Assembly (NCBI GenBank): GCA_036346275.1
Contig: CM070723.1
Location: 52,530,743-52,594,742 of the forward strand
DNA: 64,000 bases
Origin: Otatea glauca
Lineage: Eukaryota; Streptophyta; Magnoliopsida; Poales; Poaceae
Direction of reading: 5' to 3'
Made by a program: the position numbers and the translations under genes. The notes beneath the pieces are model-generated. The model saw nothing but the letters and a program-made list of their open reading frames with translations. It searched no databases and was not told the origin of the DNA. Within the stretch, counting starts at the first letter, position 1. Every line of letters starts with the position of its first letter. Of this stretch, positions 44,401 through 56,800 are shown in pieces.

Positions 44401-45352
44401 GACCGAGAGGTCTGCGTCGTAGCGGAGAGAGGGGAAGAAGAACGCCGTTGGGTCGCTGACGCGTGGGGCGAGTGGCAGCGACTGTTGGCTGAGTTGGCTC
44501 ACCGACAGCCCGGGCCCACACGTCGAGAGAGAAAAAGGAAGTGCAGCGAAGCCTCAGGACCGAACGGAGTTTCAACGGGGTTTTCAACGTTCAAACGGGC
44601 ACAAAAATTTATGAAATTTTTACCATAGGTCGGCAAGGATATTACAGCCTCCTAAAAAATTTTCGACATTTTATGATGCATGATGATTTTTATAAAATTC
44701 TGACATTGCAACAGTTACTGCATTGCCTATTCTGTTTTTATTTTAATTTGCAATCTAAATGAAGTTATTATTTTACAAAACTTTTTATGATGATTTAAAA
44801 TGACATTCTACACCTTCGTTAAAAATTACAGATTTTAATTATTATTATTTAATTTTTAAAAATTCTGACATTACTGTTTTCCAGATTATTTATTCACTGT
44901 TTTCGAATTTTTAAAATTATAAAATGATTTAGTAAATTCTTAATATTTTTACAGGAGGTTGATACTGTTTTGATGTCGGCAAGATAAAAATTTTGGATCA
45001 GGATGATCTACAGATATTTTTACCAAATTGTTTTACCATTTTACCCTGAGATTTTTACCCATGATTATCTTTGATTAATTAATATTTTTATAAATCCAGG
45101 TTACCCACCGCCTTAAGCAAGCTGAGGGGAGCCCTCAGATATTTTTTTGGAAGTTTTGGTAAATTTTTGTTGGATTGACATTTTTACTTTTTACCATTTT
45201 CTATTTATTATATTCTTTATTTCACATTCTTGCATTAAAGAAAAGCCAAACAAATATTCAGAAAATCCAGGAAATTCAGAAATTTCAAAAATAATACACA
45301 AAAGATTTTTATTTCATTTTTATTTATTTTTTTGATTTTTGAGGCTGTTACA
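41458..45352 (+). mobile_element. D1: solo LTR of a long-LTR retrotransposon
   Basis: TG...CA ends (TGTGAGGCCCCC ... GGCTGTTACA) with a 5-bp duplication GTTAT (41453-41457, 45353-45357). The left ~1.7 kb and right ~0.8 kb align with D2 and D3. No internal coding region or second LTR copy is present, so the simplest reading is a solo LTR left by LTR-LTR recombination. It has a GC-rich middle (43600-44580) and a TATA box TTATATATGG at 44359-44368. Probably Ty3-gypsy from its ends, but there is no protein to prove it. Confidence 0.75.
44359..44368 (+). promoter_or_regulatory. TATA box of solo LTR D1
   Basis: GCCTTATATATGGCG. The homologous position in D2 reads GCTTAAATAGGCG (about 52327-52339), and in D3 (minus strand) near 55157-55167. 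This supports the plus orientation of D1 and D2. Confidence 0.6.
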
Positions 45353-45357
45353 GTTAT

Positions 45358-45760
45358 TTACTACTATAGACTAAACTAAGACATATCATTCAAAGATATA
45401 ACGAAGAGCGATAATACAATTTTTTATAGACATATATGCCTCGCAAGCGCACAAGCGGAAGGCCGGAGCCTAAGCCGGCCAGGAGCCCAGCATTTACTGT
45501 TTAAATTTGCTACGAAAAGAATGTGATCCAGTCAGTCACGGTTCTGTTCTAGCTTGCTAGCTAGCCTAGCTGCTACCTTGGAACTCCAGAAATTTTCAAG
45601 CCACGTATCCCTAGATAACGTGCGTGTTCTTTTATCTACAGTTATATCATGAACAAGGAACAGCTAGCCGTTGAACTGTCTCTAGCTAACCCCTTAACTT
45701 GGCACGTCGTCAACCATTACACAATAAAGGAATTACTATAACCATCAAATGATTAGCTTT
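45358..45760. other. Intergenic between D1 and the CACTA element
   Basis: No gene or repeat recognised. It starts with sequence that continues the target of D1. Confidence 0.5.
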
Positions 45761-45774
45761 CTTATCGCAGGAAG

Positions 45775-45950
45775 GACAAAACGAGATATCACTGCTATCT
45801 TTGCCGGCATATCACTGCCGGTTGAGCTAGTGCCGGCAGTGATAACATATCATTGCCGGTTCAAAAGTCCGGCCGCTCACTGCCGGTTAGCATTGCCGGT
45901 TATCTGGATATCACTGCCGGTTGTACTCTAGAATCGGCAGTGATAAGTAA
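45775..45950. repeat. Subterminal repeats of CACTA-1, left end
   Basis: About nine copies of (TATCA)CTGCCGG or CCGGCAGTGATA in both orientations within 175 bases. These are the likely transposase binding sites. Confidence 0.8.
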
Positions 45951-46183
45951 CTTTATAAGGTGTTCCTCTCCCGGATCGAGTAGAACAGAAAGGAGCTCTC
46001 GCCGACCGAGCAGAACAGAGAGGAGCTCTGTCTTTGCTCGGTGGCAATTTCTCTTCAAGGTTAGTAACTTGATCTACATTATATTTGTAGTTAGATTTTA
46101 CTTTATAGATTGCTCTAGATTGATCTAGCTAATTTAGTGAATAAATCACAATTCTTATTCATTTTAGTGATTTAGTGGATTTT

Positions 46184-46390
46184 TAAATAATGAAAATTGC
46201 TAGATGGACCATTATAAATAACTATAGTTATTTTAAATAATGAAAAATTTCTAGATGGAATTTTAAATAGTGAAAATTGCTAGATGAATTTTAAATAGTG
46301 AAAATTGCTAGATGAATATTTAAATAATGAAAAATGGTAGATGGATTTTCCAATAATGAAAATTGCAAGATACATTTTTAAATCTAATTA
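46184..46390 (+). repeat. Tandem repeat in CACTA-1 leader
   Basis: Six or so units of about 30-37 bases with the consensus AATAATGAAAATTGCTAGATG, some with AATAGTG. It continues loosely to 46530. Confidence 0.75.
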
Positions 46391-46570
46391 TTTACAAAAT
46401 ATCCTTATTTTCAATTATATGCTTATTTGATGTATATTAATTTAATTTATTAGCACTACATAACAAATGAAATGAATAAAACATTTAAATAATAAAAAGT
46501 GCAAGATGGATATTTAAATAATGAAAAAAGATTGATTTACTGAAATTTAGTTTGATATAATTAATTGTAG

Positions 46571-48264
46571 ATGGACCGAAGGTGGATGTATGACCCGGAC
46601 CGTCGTGGCCCTGAGTTCTTTAATGGTGTGACTTATTTTTTAAACGCGGTTGTGGCGCACAAGTCGAAGAAGCTGGCGGACTATATGTGTTATCCATGCA
46701 TTTATTGCAAAAATTAAAAGTTGTTTTCTACCATAGAGTTGATACGTACACACTTGCTTTAAAGGGGTTTCAAGGCTGGCTATACCTGTTGGACCAAGCA
46801 CGGTGAAGATGAGATTGTACATGAAGGGCAACACATTGATGAAGATACCGAGCACGGTGAAGATGAGATTGTGCATGAAGGGCAACACATTGATGAAGAT
46901 GACGGAGACAACGATATGATGGCGATCGAAGATACGTTCGTTGATAGCCACGAAGATGATCTAGATCAAATGTTGCGTTATGGGGAGGGAGACTTCACGA
47001 GTGAGAGAGAGTTTCAAAAGTTCCAGCATATGGTAGAGAACTCTACAACACCATTGTACCCAGGCTGCAAGGAGGAGCACAAAAAGCTGCATACCGTGCT
47101 TACACTATTGCAGTTGAAGGCAAGCAATGGTTGGTCCGATAAGAGCTTCACTGAGCTGTTATGTCTCTTGGGGGACTTGCTTCCAGAGGGTAACATGTTG
47201 CCTGCAGTTATGTACCAGGCTAAGAAGGTTGTTTGCCCGTTGGGACTAGAAGTGCATAGAATACACACATGTCCAAACGATTGTATATTGTATCGCAATG
47301 AGTTTGCAGACTTGAATGCATGTGCTGTTTGCGAAGCAAAGTGGTATAAGGGCAACGATGATGATATCGATAACAATGATGTCGGGGTGAAGCGTAAGAA
47401 GAGATCCGCCCGTAAGGTGGTGTGGTATTTCCTTATAATCCCCGTTTGAAGCGATTGTTTGCGAACAAAAGGCATGCCCAATTACTATGATAGCACGCTG
47501 AAGAGCGTAAGAAGGATGGAATGCTCAGACACCCTGCTGATTCTGTGCAATAGAGGAACATCGACAAAAAATATAAGAAGCACTTTGCATATGATATGAT
47601 AAATATAAGGTTCGGGTTGAGTACGAATGGGATGAATCTTTTCGGGAACATGAGTAGTCGTTATAACACTTAGTCGGTGACTCTATGTATCTACAACCTT
47701 CCTCCTTGGCTTTGTATGAAGCGGAAGTACATTATGATTGCCACTACTGATCCAAGGGCCCAGGCAACCTGAAAACGATATCGATGTGTACCTCAAACCA
47801 TTGGTTGAAGATCTTCTAATATTGTGGAACGATGGTGTACAAGAATGGGATGAGTATAAAAGAGAGAACTTTATCTTACGCGTATATTGTTCGTAACCAT
47901 CAATGATTACTCTAGCCTTGGTAACCTGTCGGGCCAGACGACAAAAGGCTTCAACGGATGCGTCCAGTGCTTGGATGATACAGCTAGCCGGTGGCTGAAA
48001 AACTGCCGGAAAATGGCTTACATACGGCATCGTAGGTTTCCTCCGCAAGGATCATCCATACCGCAATAGTAAGAGAGTTTTTGACGGGACAAAGGAGACT
48101 GCCTTAGCTCCAAAGAATCACACTGGGAAACAAATATTTGCAGCCGTAAAGGATCTTAAAATTATTCACGAAAAGGGAGCCGACAGTACATCTATCCCGA
48201 GTTCCCGTGATAAAGCTTCTTTGTGGAAAAAGATATCAGTATTTTGGATCTTACCTTATTGGCA
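46571..48264 (+). pseudogene. TNP2-type CACTA transposase, N-terminal and central part
   Basis: ATG at 46571 opens MDRRWMYDPDRRGPEFFNGV and a CYPCIYCKN Cys motif. This is the transposase-associated domain that begins most grass TNP2 proteins. The same frame runs to about 47425 with TAA stops at 46715 and 46760. It includes an in-frame 54-base duplication, an acidic stretch, then KASNGWSDKSFTELLCLLGDLLPEGNMLP and CPNDCILYRNEF, which belong to the TNP2 catalytic region. After a frameshift near 47425 the recognisable pieces include FGLSTNGMNLFGN, PPWLCMKRKYIM, DIDVYLKPLVEDL and NLSGQTTKGFNGCVQCLDDT. The gene is cut by D3 just after an LPYW motif. Confidence 0.88.
46798..46905 (+). repeat. In-frame 54-bp tandem duplication in TNP2
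   Basis: GCACGGTGAAGATGAGATTG starts at 46799 and again at 46853. The duplicated 18-residue unit carries EDEIVHEGQHIDED. It keeps the reading frame and leaves only one or two differences between copies, so it is recent. Confidence 0.85.
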
Positions 48265-48463
48265 TGTAACATCCCGAAAAATTCAGAAATATGAAAAATA
48301 AAAAGTTTGAAATTTAAAAATAGAATTAAATAAAAATTTCAATTAAAATCAAGATTTTGATTTTTAAACAATATCTTTTCCTCATTTTCTTGTATTCTAA
48401 TCTTAAAGAAAAGAAAGGTTTCAATATTAAAACTAATTCTTTCAAGACAAAAAAATGTAAAAA

Positions 48464-51400
48464 TGTAATGACACCCATTTTCACATAAATGCAAAAATGG
48501 AAATCTCATGTGCAAACAGTACTAGTCCCATGATCAGTAGATAGTACGCACATTTACAACAATTGGAATCACAACCATACATCATATTATTAAAGCGGAA
48601 TCTAATTTACACAATAATCTTACAGTTCAGAGTTTATAGCAGCAAAGAAGCAAAGTCTTGTAGTGTGCCCATCCAATCCCTCAGACAACTGACAAGGCAT
48701 AATCCCTAGAAAAACTTCATCGTTATCATTTCCGAATCCTGCGACAATTATGTTGCATCGGACTAATCTGATTCTTCACCTAAAAACAACAATTAAGTAA
48801 GGGTGAGTACTTTCGTACTCCGCAAGACTTTTGCAAAGCCTATGATATATGCAAGCCATTTCAAAGGAGAGGCTAGTTTGGTTAGTTTGCATAAAGCCAA
48901 TTTGAAATGTAAATACAGAATAGTAGATTGCCAAAACAGAATTTAAGTAAAAGTAATTTAATACTGAAAGTAACAGAATATAAGCATAATTAAATCTCAT
49001 GTACCTGGGTATCATGACCATATCCAAGAACCATTTCTCATCACACGGCAGAAATTTCCGAGTAACCATTCCTACCAGTCCCCGGTAGAAATCCGAGTTT
49101 TACGAAAATAAAAACAGCTAACTAGTCTTTGGCGCACCAAGATTCCCATAACCGCGGGAACGGCTTTTCGAAAAGTTTGACACTCTGCAGAGTTGTACAT
49201 CTTTACCCACAAGTCATGACCTTTTCCTTTTGCCGCATATTTCACGCACCTTTGGCGTAGTGGCCAGAATGTTCATGACGGAAACCTTTACATTATCTAG
49301 GCTAACTTTGCACCAGCCCGGTGTCGATAAACCCGTACTATGGTGTAAATGTTTGTACAGTCACTACACAATAATGAATAAGCATATCCATAGTATGGCG
49401 TACACCGTTATATCAGCAAACGTGACTCCTAACACCTCGGTGTGGGCGCCCCTTCGAGCAACTAGTCACTGAAGAAGCTCGTACTACTCCGGCCTACCAA
49501 TGTGCAAAGTTAAACCAGATAACTTAATTGGTTTAAGGCTGTCCCATACCAGCACTTGTGGTTGTACGGTAATTCTTGGTTTAACGAACACGTAGTTCGG
49601 TCCTTAATCTGATACGGGCAATAATCTCCACCCTACACTATGTACAAGTCCCTTGTACACCCGGCTATTGCCAATAATTGCCCGCATCAAAACCATAGTT
49701 TTATTTTCATTTTTGATCAAAATACCAACCAAGAAAGGTCATACCCATTAAGTTGTCATATCCAACATTTTTAATCATGTCAAGATTTTATTTTGCTTTT
49801 AGCATGCCTAAGCATGTCACTAAGTGTGATTAACCCAAATTGACATCAAGTATTGTCTATGTTATTCTAGGGTTTTCAAGGATCACAAATCCATACTTAT
49901 CAAGGAAGTTCTATGAAGCAATAGGTACAACTACCAATACCCATAATATAGCAAACTTTAATAAAATAAAGTATGCAGTAAAACATTTAATGAAAATATT
50001 TATAAAACTGGGATCAATATGGTCAAAGGGGGTGCTTGCCTTGCTTATTTTATTGCTTACGATGAAGACAAAGCCACGGCTGACGGAGGTATCGACGGAA
50101 GTAGCGACGTCGGATTCTACACGTCGTTAAATCGGAAACATAACAAATATCCAACTTCAATAAGGGCAAAAAGAAAATGATGAAAAACCAAATAAAGACT
50201 CATTGCGAAAAACAGAATGTTTTAAGGTTTGGATTGAATGATGTTCAAGATCTTATGATTTAGATAATTATACAAACATATTGTTAATGACTTATGATAA
50301 AGAAAGCATGGTTTCTTTGATGGATTATCTATTCTTAAATTACGAATTCAAGAGGCTAAAATTATGAATTCTTACATTTATAGCTTCGAATTATAGATGC
50401 TAAAATTATTTGGATTAATAAGATTTAACATATTTGACAATTGAGCTAAAAGTCATAAATGAATAGCACTTAATCCTCTTTAATTGATTTTGCATAAGAA
50501 GTGTCTTTGAATTTGTTAGATCCATTGAACTAAGTTATTGGATTTATTCCTGGTTTTTAAGAAGGTTCTGGTGATACAAATTACATATTTGTTTATTATT
50601 TCAAAGTTAAGCTTAATCATATAATTGAGTCCATAAAACATATTACTTAAGGTTATTTGGCTATTAGGATTTATTTGCAAAACATGGTGAAATAAGATTA
50701 TTCCTTCGACTATTATATTCTATACTTTAAAGAACATTTCCAAGTTAATTTCATACATTTTAGGTTACGGGACTTGGTTTTATCAATATTTTAATTTGGT
50801 TTGCAAAAGATACACTATTTGGTTAAGTATTGATTATGGCTTTATTACAATGATTCTTGCTAAATAAAATAGTTTGATTATATTAGATGTTTTGGAATCT
50901 AGTTTCTTATCATGATCATACTTATCATTATCTCTACATGTATATATTTTCTACATTTACAAGTCTTATGTTTTTAATGTAATTCAAACTTATGCATATA
51001 TGATATTTCATTTCAAACATTTAAATGGTGATAATTTACTCAATCTTGTCTTTGTGAATTTATTAGATACTTTGCATATGCCTCTATTTATTGCTACAGA
51101 TTATTGTATGCAATTATACACATATATACCCTTTTCCATTCGGATCATTTACTAATCATAAAACAAATCTAAATCAAGTTCATACTTTACTGGTTTCAGC
51201 ATGATAAGGTAGTCTTCATGTATTTGGAAATCAATTTGGCTTAATTTAGATTTCTTTTGTACCAAGTATGCGTTTTTGAATATTTATAGTATTGAAACCA
51301 ATCTTTAATGGAAAATGATTCAAACAAAGTTAGAACCAAAATATTTTTATACATTTGAGTTTCTGGTAACATAAGGAATCCATTAAAATCGGTTTCATTC

Positions 51401-53835
51401 AATTCTAAGTTCTTTTGCAACATTTTTATATTTAGCACATCTCTAGGCCTTCTATTCAAATTTGAATTTCAAATTAACCTAGAGATTATTTTCAAAATAT
51501 TATTGCATATTCTAAAGGTACTGAATTTATCATGAATTTAGAAATTTATTTCATCTCATTTGGAGCTAAAATGCAAAAGATATAATTAAATGAATGTGCT
51601 AGGTTTAGGTAAATGCAGAAAATAGAAAATATACCAAAATCGGAAAGTGCGCCTTCCAACTGGGATTACGCTTTCCCTTTCGGACTTGGGCTGGGCTGAG
51701 GGGCTGACAAGATGGCCCGGCTTAGCGATGTTGGTGAGCAAGCAAGCGACGCGGGGACCATGGGCGAGAGGCGAAGCAGGCGTTCGATCTTGGGTCGCCG
51801 TGCGAAACCGCGGAGAGGATGAATGGGCTCCGCCGTGGGCATCATCATGTCCATGCGCACACGGTAGCGGAGTTGATTCGGTCGGAGATGGACGGAGACG
51901 GTGCGCCACCGTGAGGGGGGCGGCGGCGCCATGGCCGGTTGGTGGCGAGGCAAAAATAGGAGCTCTCGCGGCGAAATAACACCGGCGTGAGCATCAGTAG
52001 GATTAGAGGTCTTCATTTCTGGGTTCAAACATAAAGAAGAGATACCGGGCTGAGCTCTCACCGTGCGAGCACAGAGGCGGCGGAGGGAGCATGGTGCGGG
52101 GAATTTTCGGAGAGGATGAGCTTCAATTAGGGTCAGGGACGAGTACTAGATGTCTTTGAAGCTCTAGCTCCACCGGTTCGGTGGAAGATTATTGGTTTGT
52201 CCGAATTGGAAGTTTCCCCCCTTTTTCTGTTCTCGCCGGAGTTGGAGAAGATGAGGCTATTTTGTGCAGCGTTTGGCAGTGGAATAGGCTGAGGAAAGGT
52301 GGAAGTGGTACATGAGGCTTTGAGGTGCTTAAATAGGCGATGAAGTCGGTTAGGGCAAGATGTGAACTCAGTTGCAATTGACGTCCGAGACGTGCGTGAG
52401 CTGATTGCTGCCGTGGCGGCAAATTTCTGGAGGAAAGGTTGTCGCGGCAACTTGGAGCGGTCGATGGTTGGGCTGTGTCGCAACTCGCTGCCCAACTCAT
52501 GCCGTGCCAGAGAAATCGCAAGCAAAACCTTGTCGTGGCAGAGAGAGACGGACGGCAGAGATCTCTCAGGCATGTCTGGACGCAGGCGCAGAGTTGCGGC
52601 GGTCTGAGGCAGTGGTGACAGAGGTGTGATAGAGGGGTGTCAGGTCAGCGTCTTGGGCTACGTGCCATTGCGGCGGCAATGCGACAAGCGATGGCGAGGA
52701 GGCGGCGTTGGCTCGGGCGGCTGAACGCGAGAGAAATCGGGAGGAGGCTGGAGGGGATCGAGCTGACGGTGGGTCCCAGTTAGCGCGGTGAGAAGAATGG
52801 CGGTTCAGGTCTGGCTTGTGGGGCCAAGATAAAGAATGGGCCCGCATGTCAGAGAAAGGTGAAGTTAAGTTGCAAGAGAGTTCTAGACAGGCTGAGGGAA
52901 ATCCACTGGATTAGGACAACAGACAGGCTCGAAATTTTATGAAGATTTTTATGTAGGTCGGCAAGGAGGAGATAAAGTTGTGTTAAAATTTTCAGATAAA
53001 TATTATTAATAAAAATATTTATAAAAATCGGACAATGCATGATTTTCATTTTCTGACCCTTCTATTTTATATTTAATTGAGGATCGAAATAAGATTATTA
53101 TTTTATGAAACTTTTTCAAAAGATCTTAAATAACATTGTTTACATGATATAAAATTTTCAGAATTTTATTTTGTATATTTTATTTTTAATAATTCTGACA
53201 TTGAACTTTTCAACTTTCCTCATTATCTGTTTATGAATTTTTAAAATTATTAAACGATGGGATAAATTCTTTATATTTTTACCAGACATATATAATGTAA
53301 GCATGTAGGCAAGGTTAAAGTTTTAACTCTTGTTAAGGTCTACAGGATTCTGGAGAAATCTTGCAAGGTCGGTTCAGAATATCTAGATAGGGTCATTTTT
53401 GTCTTTTTACTTTATTTAATTATTCCAGATCAGTGCAAGTTGTATAATCATGATTATAGATAGATCTGAGATTTATCTGATATTTTTACATATTTTATTG
53501 ATTTTGTATTTTTATCTTTTTACTTTTACCATTTCAATTTATGAGACTTTTCTTTTTAAACAAAAACTCAAGAAAATCAATAATTCAGAAACTCAGAAAT
53601 TAAAATTCAAATTAAAGATTACATCTCAAATTTATTTTTATATTTTGTTTGTTTTGGAAGAAATAGTTTTAATGAAGGAAATATTCTTTTCTTTTAAAAT
53701 TAGAATACAAGAAAAAGAGGAAAAGATATTTATTTTAAGCCAAAATCTTGATTCCAATTGAAATTTTTATTCAATTCCATTTTTAAATTTTAAACTTTTT
53801 ATTTTTCATATTTTTGAATTTTATGGGATGTTACA
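48464..53835 (+). mobile_element. D2: solo LTR in plus orientation, nested in D3
   Basis: Begins TGTAATGACACCC, ends GGGATGTTACA, 5372 bases, with duplication AAAAA (48459-48463, 53836-53840). D3 continues at 53841 exactly where it broke off at 48463, judged by alignment with D2's own end. GC-rich block at 51640-52850, TATA-like CTTAAATAGG near 52328. Long AT-rich segments and no retroviral protein domains. Confidence 0.82.
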
Positions 53836-53840
53836 AAAAA

Positions 53841-56800
53841 TAAACTTGAGGTGTGATCTTAAATTTGAATTTGAATTTCCTGAGTTTTTTTTTAATTATT
53901 GATTTTTCTTGAGTTTTGCCTTAAAAGAAAAGTCTCATAAATTGAAATGGTAAAATGGTAAAAGTAAAAAGATAAAAATCCAAAGTCAATAAAATTTGTA
54001 AAAATCTCAGATAAATCCCAGATCCATCCAGGATCCTTATATGCAACTTGCATTGATATGGATCAATAAAATATTAAAAGAGTAAAAGTAATCATGAGGA
54101 GATAATCCAAATCTGAAACTACAAGATTTCTTCATAAGTTATCATAACTTAACCTGAGTTAAAATTTTAACCATGCCGATATTATTGTCTTATCTATGTA
54201 TGGTAAAAATATGAAGAGTTTATCCCATCATTTAGTAATTTTAGAAATTCAAAAACAGACTATCAGAAAAGCTGAAAATCACAATGTCAGAATTATTAAA
54301 ATTAAAATTTGCACTATAAAAATATTAAAATTTTATATAATGTAAATAATGCCATTGCAGATCTGCATAAAAAGTTTAATAAAATAATAAACTGATTTCG
54401 ATCCTAAATTAAATAAAATTCAGAATCAACAGAAAATAACATCTATACATTGTCAGATTTTTATAAATATTTTTGTCCATAATTTTTAACTAAAATTTTT
54501 CCTTCACCATTATATATTCCTTTCCGACCTACACAAAACTTTTTAGAAAATCTTAAGCCTGTCTTCTAGCCCAATCCAATGAATTTCCCTCGTTCTGCCC
54601 ATGACCTCAGCCGAGCTGTCTCCCTTTTGGTCACTGCAATGTGGGGCCAAGTTGCCAGCTGTCCTCCCTTGCTGACCTCTTCCTCTCTCTCTCTGCCAGC
54701 GTGGCCCCACCTGTCAGTCGTTTCTTCTCCAATCTTCTTCCCTTCTCTGTTCTCTTCGCTCTGTCTCTCAGCCGAGCCAGCGCCGCCTCATTCTTTGTCG
54801 CCATCTCGCAGCGATTCACGTCGCTCGAGGCACTGCCATACCTCTACCGACCTGCTGTCCCTCTATCACCTCCTGCTGCCAGCTTGCCCTTATCTTGCAC
54901 CGAAGAAATTCCGAAGCCGTAACACAGCTCATTGCCGCCTCTCGCCGATTCTTTGTCGCGGCAAGACTTCACTGCGACCTTCCCTGTCACGGCACGCTCT
55001 GGACAGGCAAGTGGTCGCCAACTTGCCCATCTTGTCAATAGGCTGTCACGGCAGCCATTTTCCCAAAAAATTTGCCGCCACGGCAGCACAGCCTCGCACG
55101 TTATCTTACCGCCGTTTCCTGTCGTGTTCAAATCCTGTACCTCACCGCCTTGGTCATCTATTTAAGCAACGCAAGTCTAGGCTAAACACTTCCATTCTCC
55201 TCCTAGCTTGCCTCTCAGCCAGAAACGACCGGATTTCCACCGTCTTCTCCAAGTCCGGCAAAAACGGAGAATTGGGGAAAAACCTTGATTGGCCAACCTG
55301 ATCAACAGCACTACAAGAAACTCAACCCATAGCTTCTACTCACCACCTAAAGTCCACCACCACCCGCAATTTGAGCTGTCATTCTCCGGTGAGCCGCCAC
55401 ACCGTGCATCCTTTTTCACCGTCGCACTCGCTCGGTGAGACCTCACTCCCGCTTACTCTTTTTCTCAGTTAAAAGCAAAAACCGAATCCCAGCATCTCAC
55501 TGATACCTACCTTGATGATGTTCACGCCCGAGAAGCTTTAGTTTCGTCGCTCCGCCGCCGGCCATGTCTTCCGCCACCTCCCTCCGGTGGCGCAACGACC
55601 CAGGCCATCTCCGGCCAAACCGTTGCCACCCATGTGTGCGCGCCATCTTCCTGATGCTCGCCAAGCTACCGATTCCGTTGCTCCGGCCGAGCCTCGCCGC
55701 CGACGAGCCTCTGAAGAGCTTTCCTCTACTCGCGGCCACTGCCGTGCGGGCCCAGCGCGTCAGCTGCAGCGCATGAGCATTCCTCTCCCATGCGGGACCG
55801 ACCCGTCAGTCTTGCGTGAGTCAGCCTCGCTGCAGTTGGGCCCCGCATGTCTGTCATACACTCAGCATCCTTCCTCTGTCGTCTGGGCCCGGCCCATCAG
55901 AGTCTCAGCCTGCGCGGACCAAAATGGAAAGCGGGATTTCAGAGCGAAAGCGTACTTTCCAATTATGGTAATTTGTCTATTTTCAGTATTTTCAGACCCG
56001 AGAACATTTAAATGCTTATATCTTTTGCATTTCAGCTCCAAATGAAATAAGATAAATTTATAAATTCATTATAAATCCTGTAGATTCATAATATACAAAA
56101 ATATTTTGTAAATGAACTATGTTTAAATTTTAAATTCAATTTAAAGAAAGGAATCAAAAGTATGTCACATATAGAAATTCTGCAAATAAACTCCAATTTG
56201 AATGAAATTAATTTTGTTAGAAACCTTAACTCTCCAGAAATCTAAATATGCAAAATTATTTATATTTTGACTTGATTTACATCATTATCTAAAGTAAGTT
56301 GTTTCCATTGTATTGAATATGCAAATATGAATATCTTTTGCAAAAAGGATTCAATTCATGTCAAACCAGTTCCTATGTGTTTAAAAATTAGTAATCTACT
56401 TGAATGTGCAAAAACATCTAGAATTGAATCTAGTTTGAATTAAATTTGAAGATAGATTACTTTTTAATGTATAGAAATCAAAATAAATATAACTTAAAAC
56501 ATACAAGTTAAATAATAGTAAATGATTCCTAGGACTTTAATAAAACCATAGTACCCCTGTTATGCAAGAATATCTCATGTTTGTGCAAATTTGGATTAAG
56601 TACATATTAGATCTTAATGTTCATTTGTATGGAAAACATCTCGGATAAAAGCAAAATACAGTGAAAACAACTCTAAAGCACTCTTAATGATGTTCCATGC
56701 TAATGCCAGGAAAATGAATGAGTAATCATGTAAGGATCAGATGCAAACTAAGAACTAAAACTGAACCGTTATCGTGTAAACTATAAAACTAATTAAGCAT

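Noticed and set aside
48265..53835. TGTAACATCCC at 48265 and GGGATGTTACA at 53835 look like terminal inverted repeats of a 5.6-kb DNA transposon
   Set aside because: The duplications (TGGCA at 48260/59244 and AAAAA at 48459/53836) and the alignment of D3 across the break fit a plus-strand LTR nested in a minus-strand LTR. The apparent inverted ends belong to two elements.
54579..55301. 240-codon frame, longest in the D3 region
   Set aside because: It lies in the GC-rich block of a solo LTR in the antisense direction of that LTR. No domain seen.
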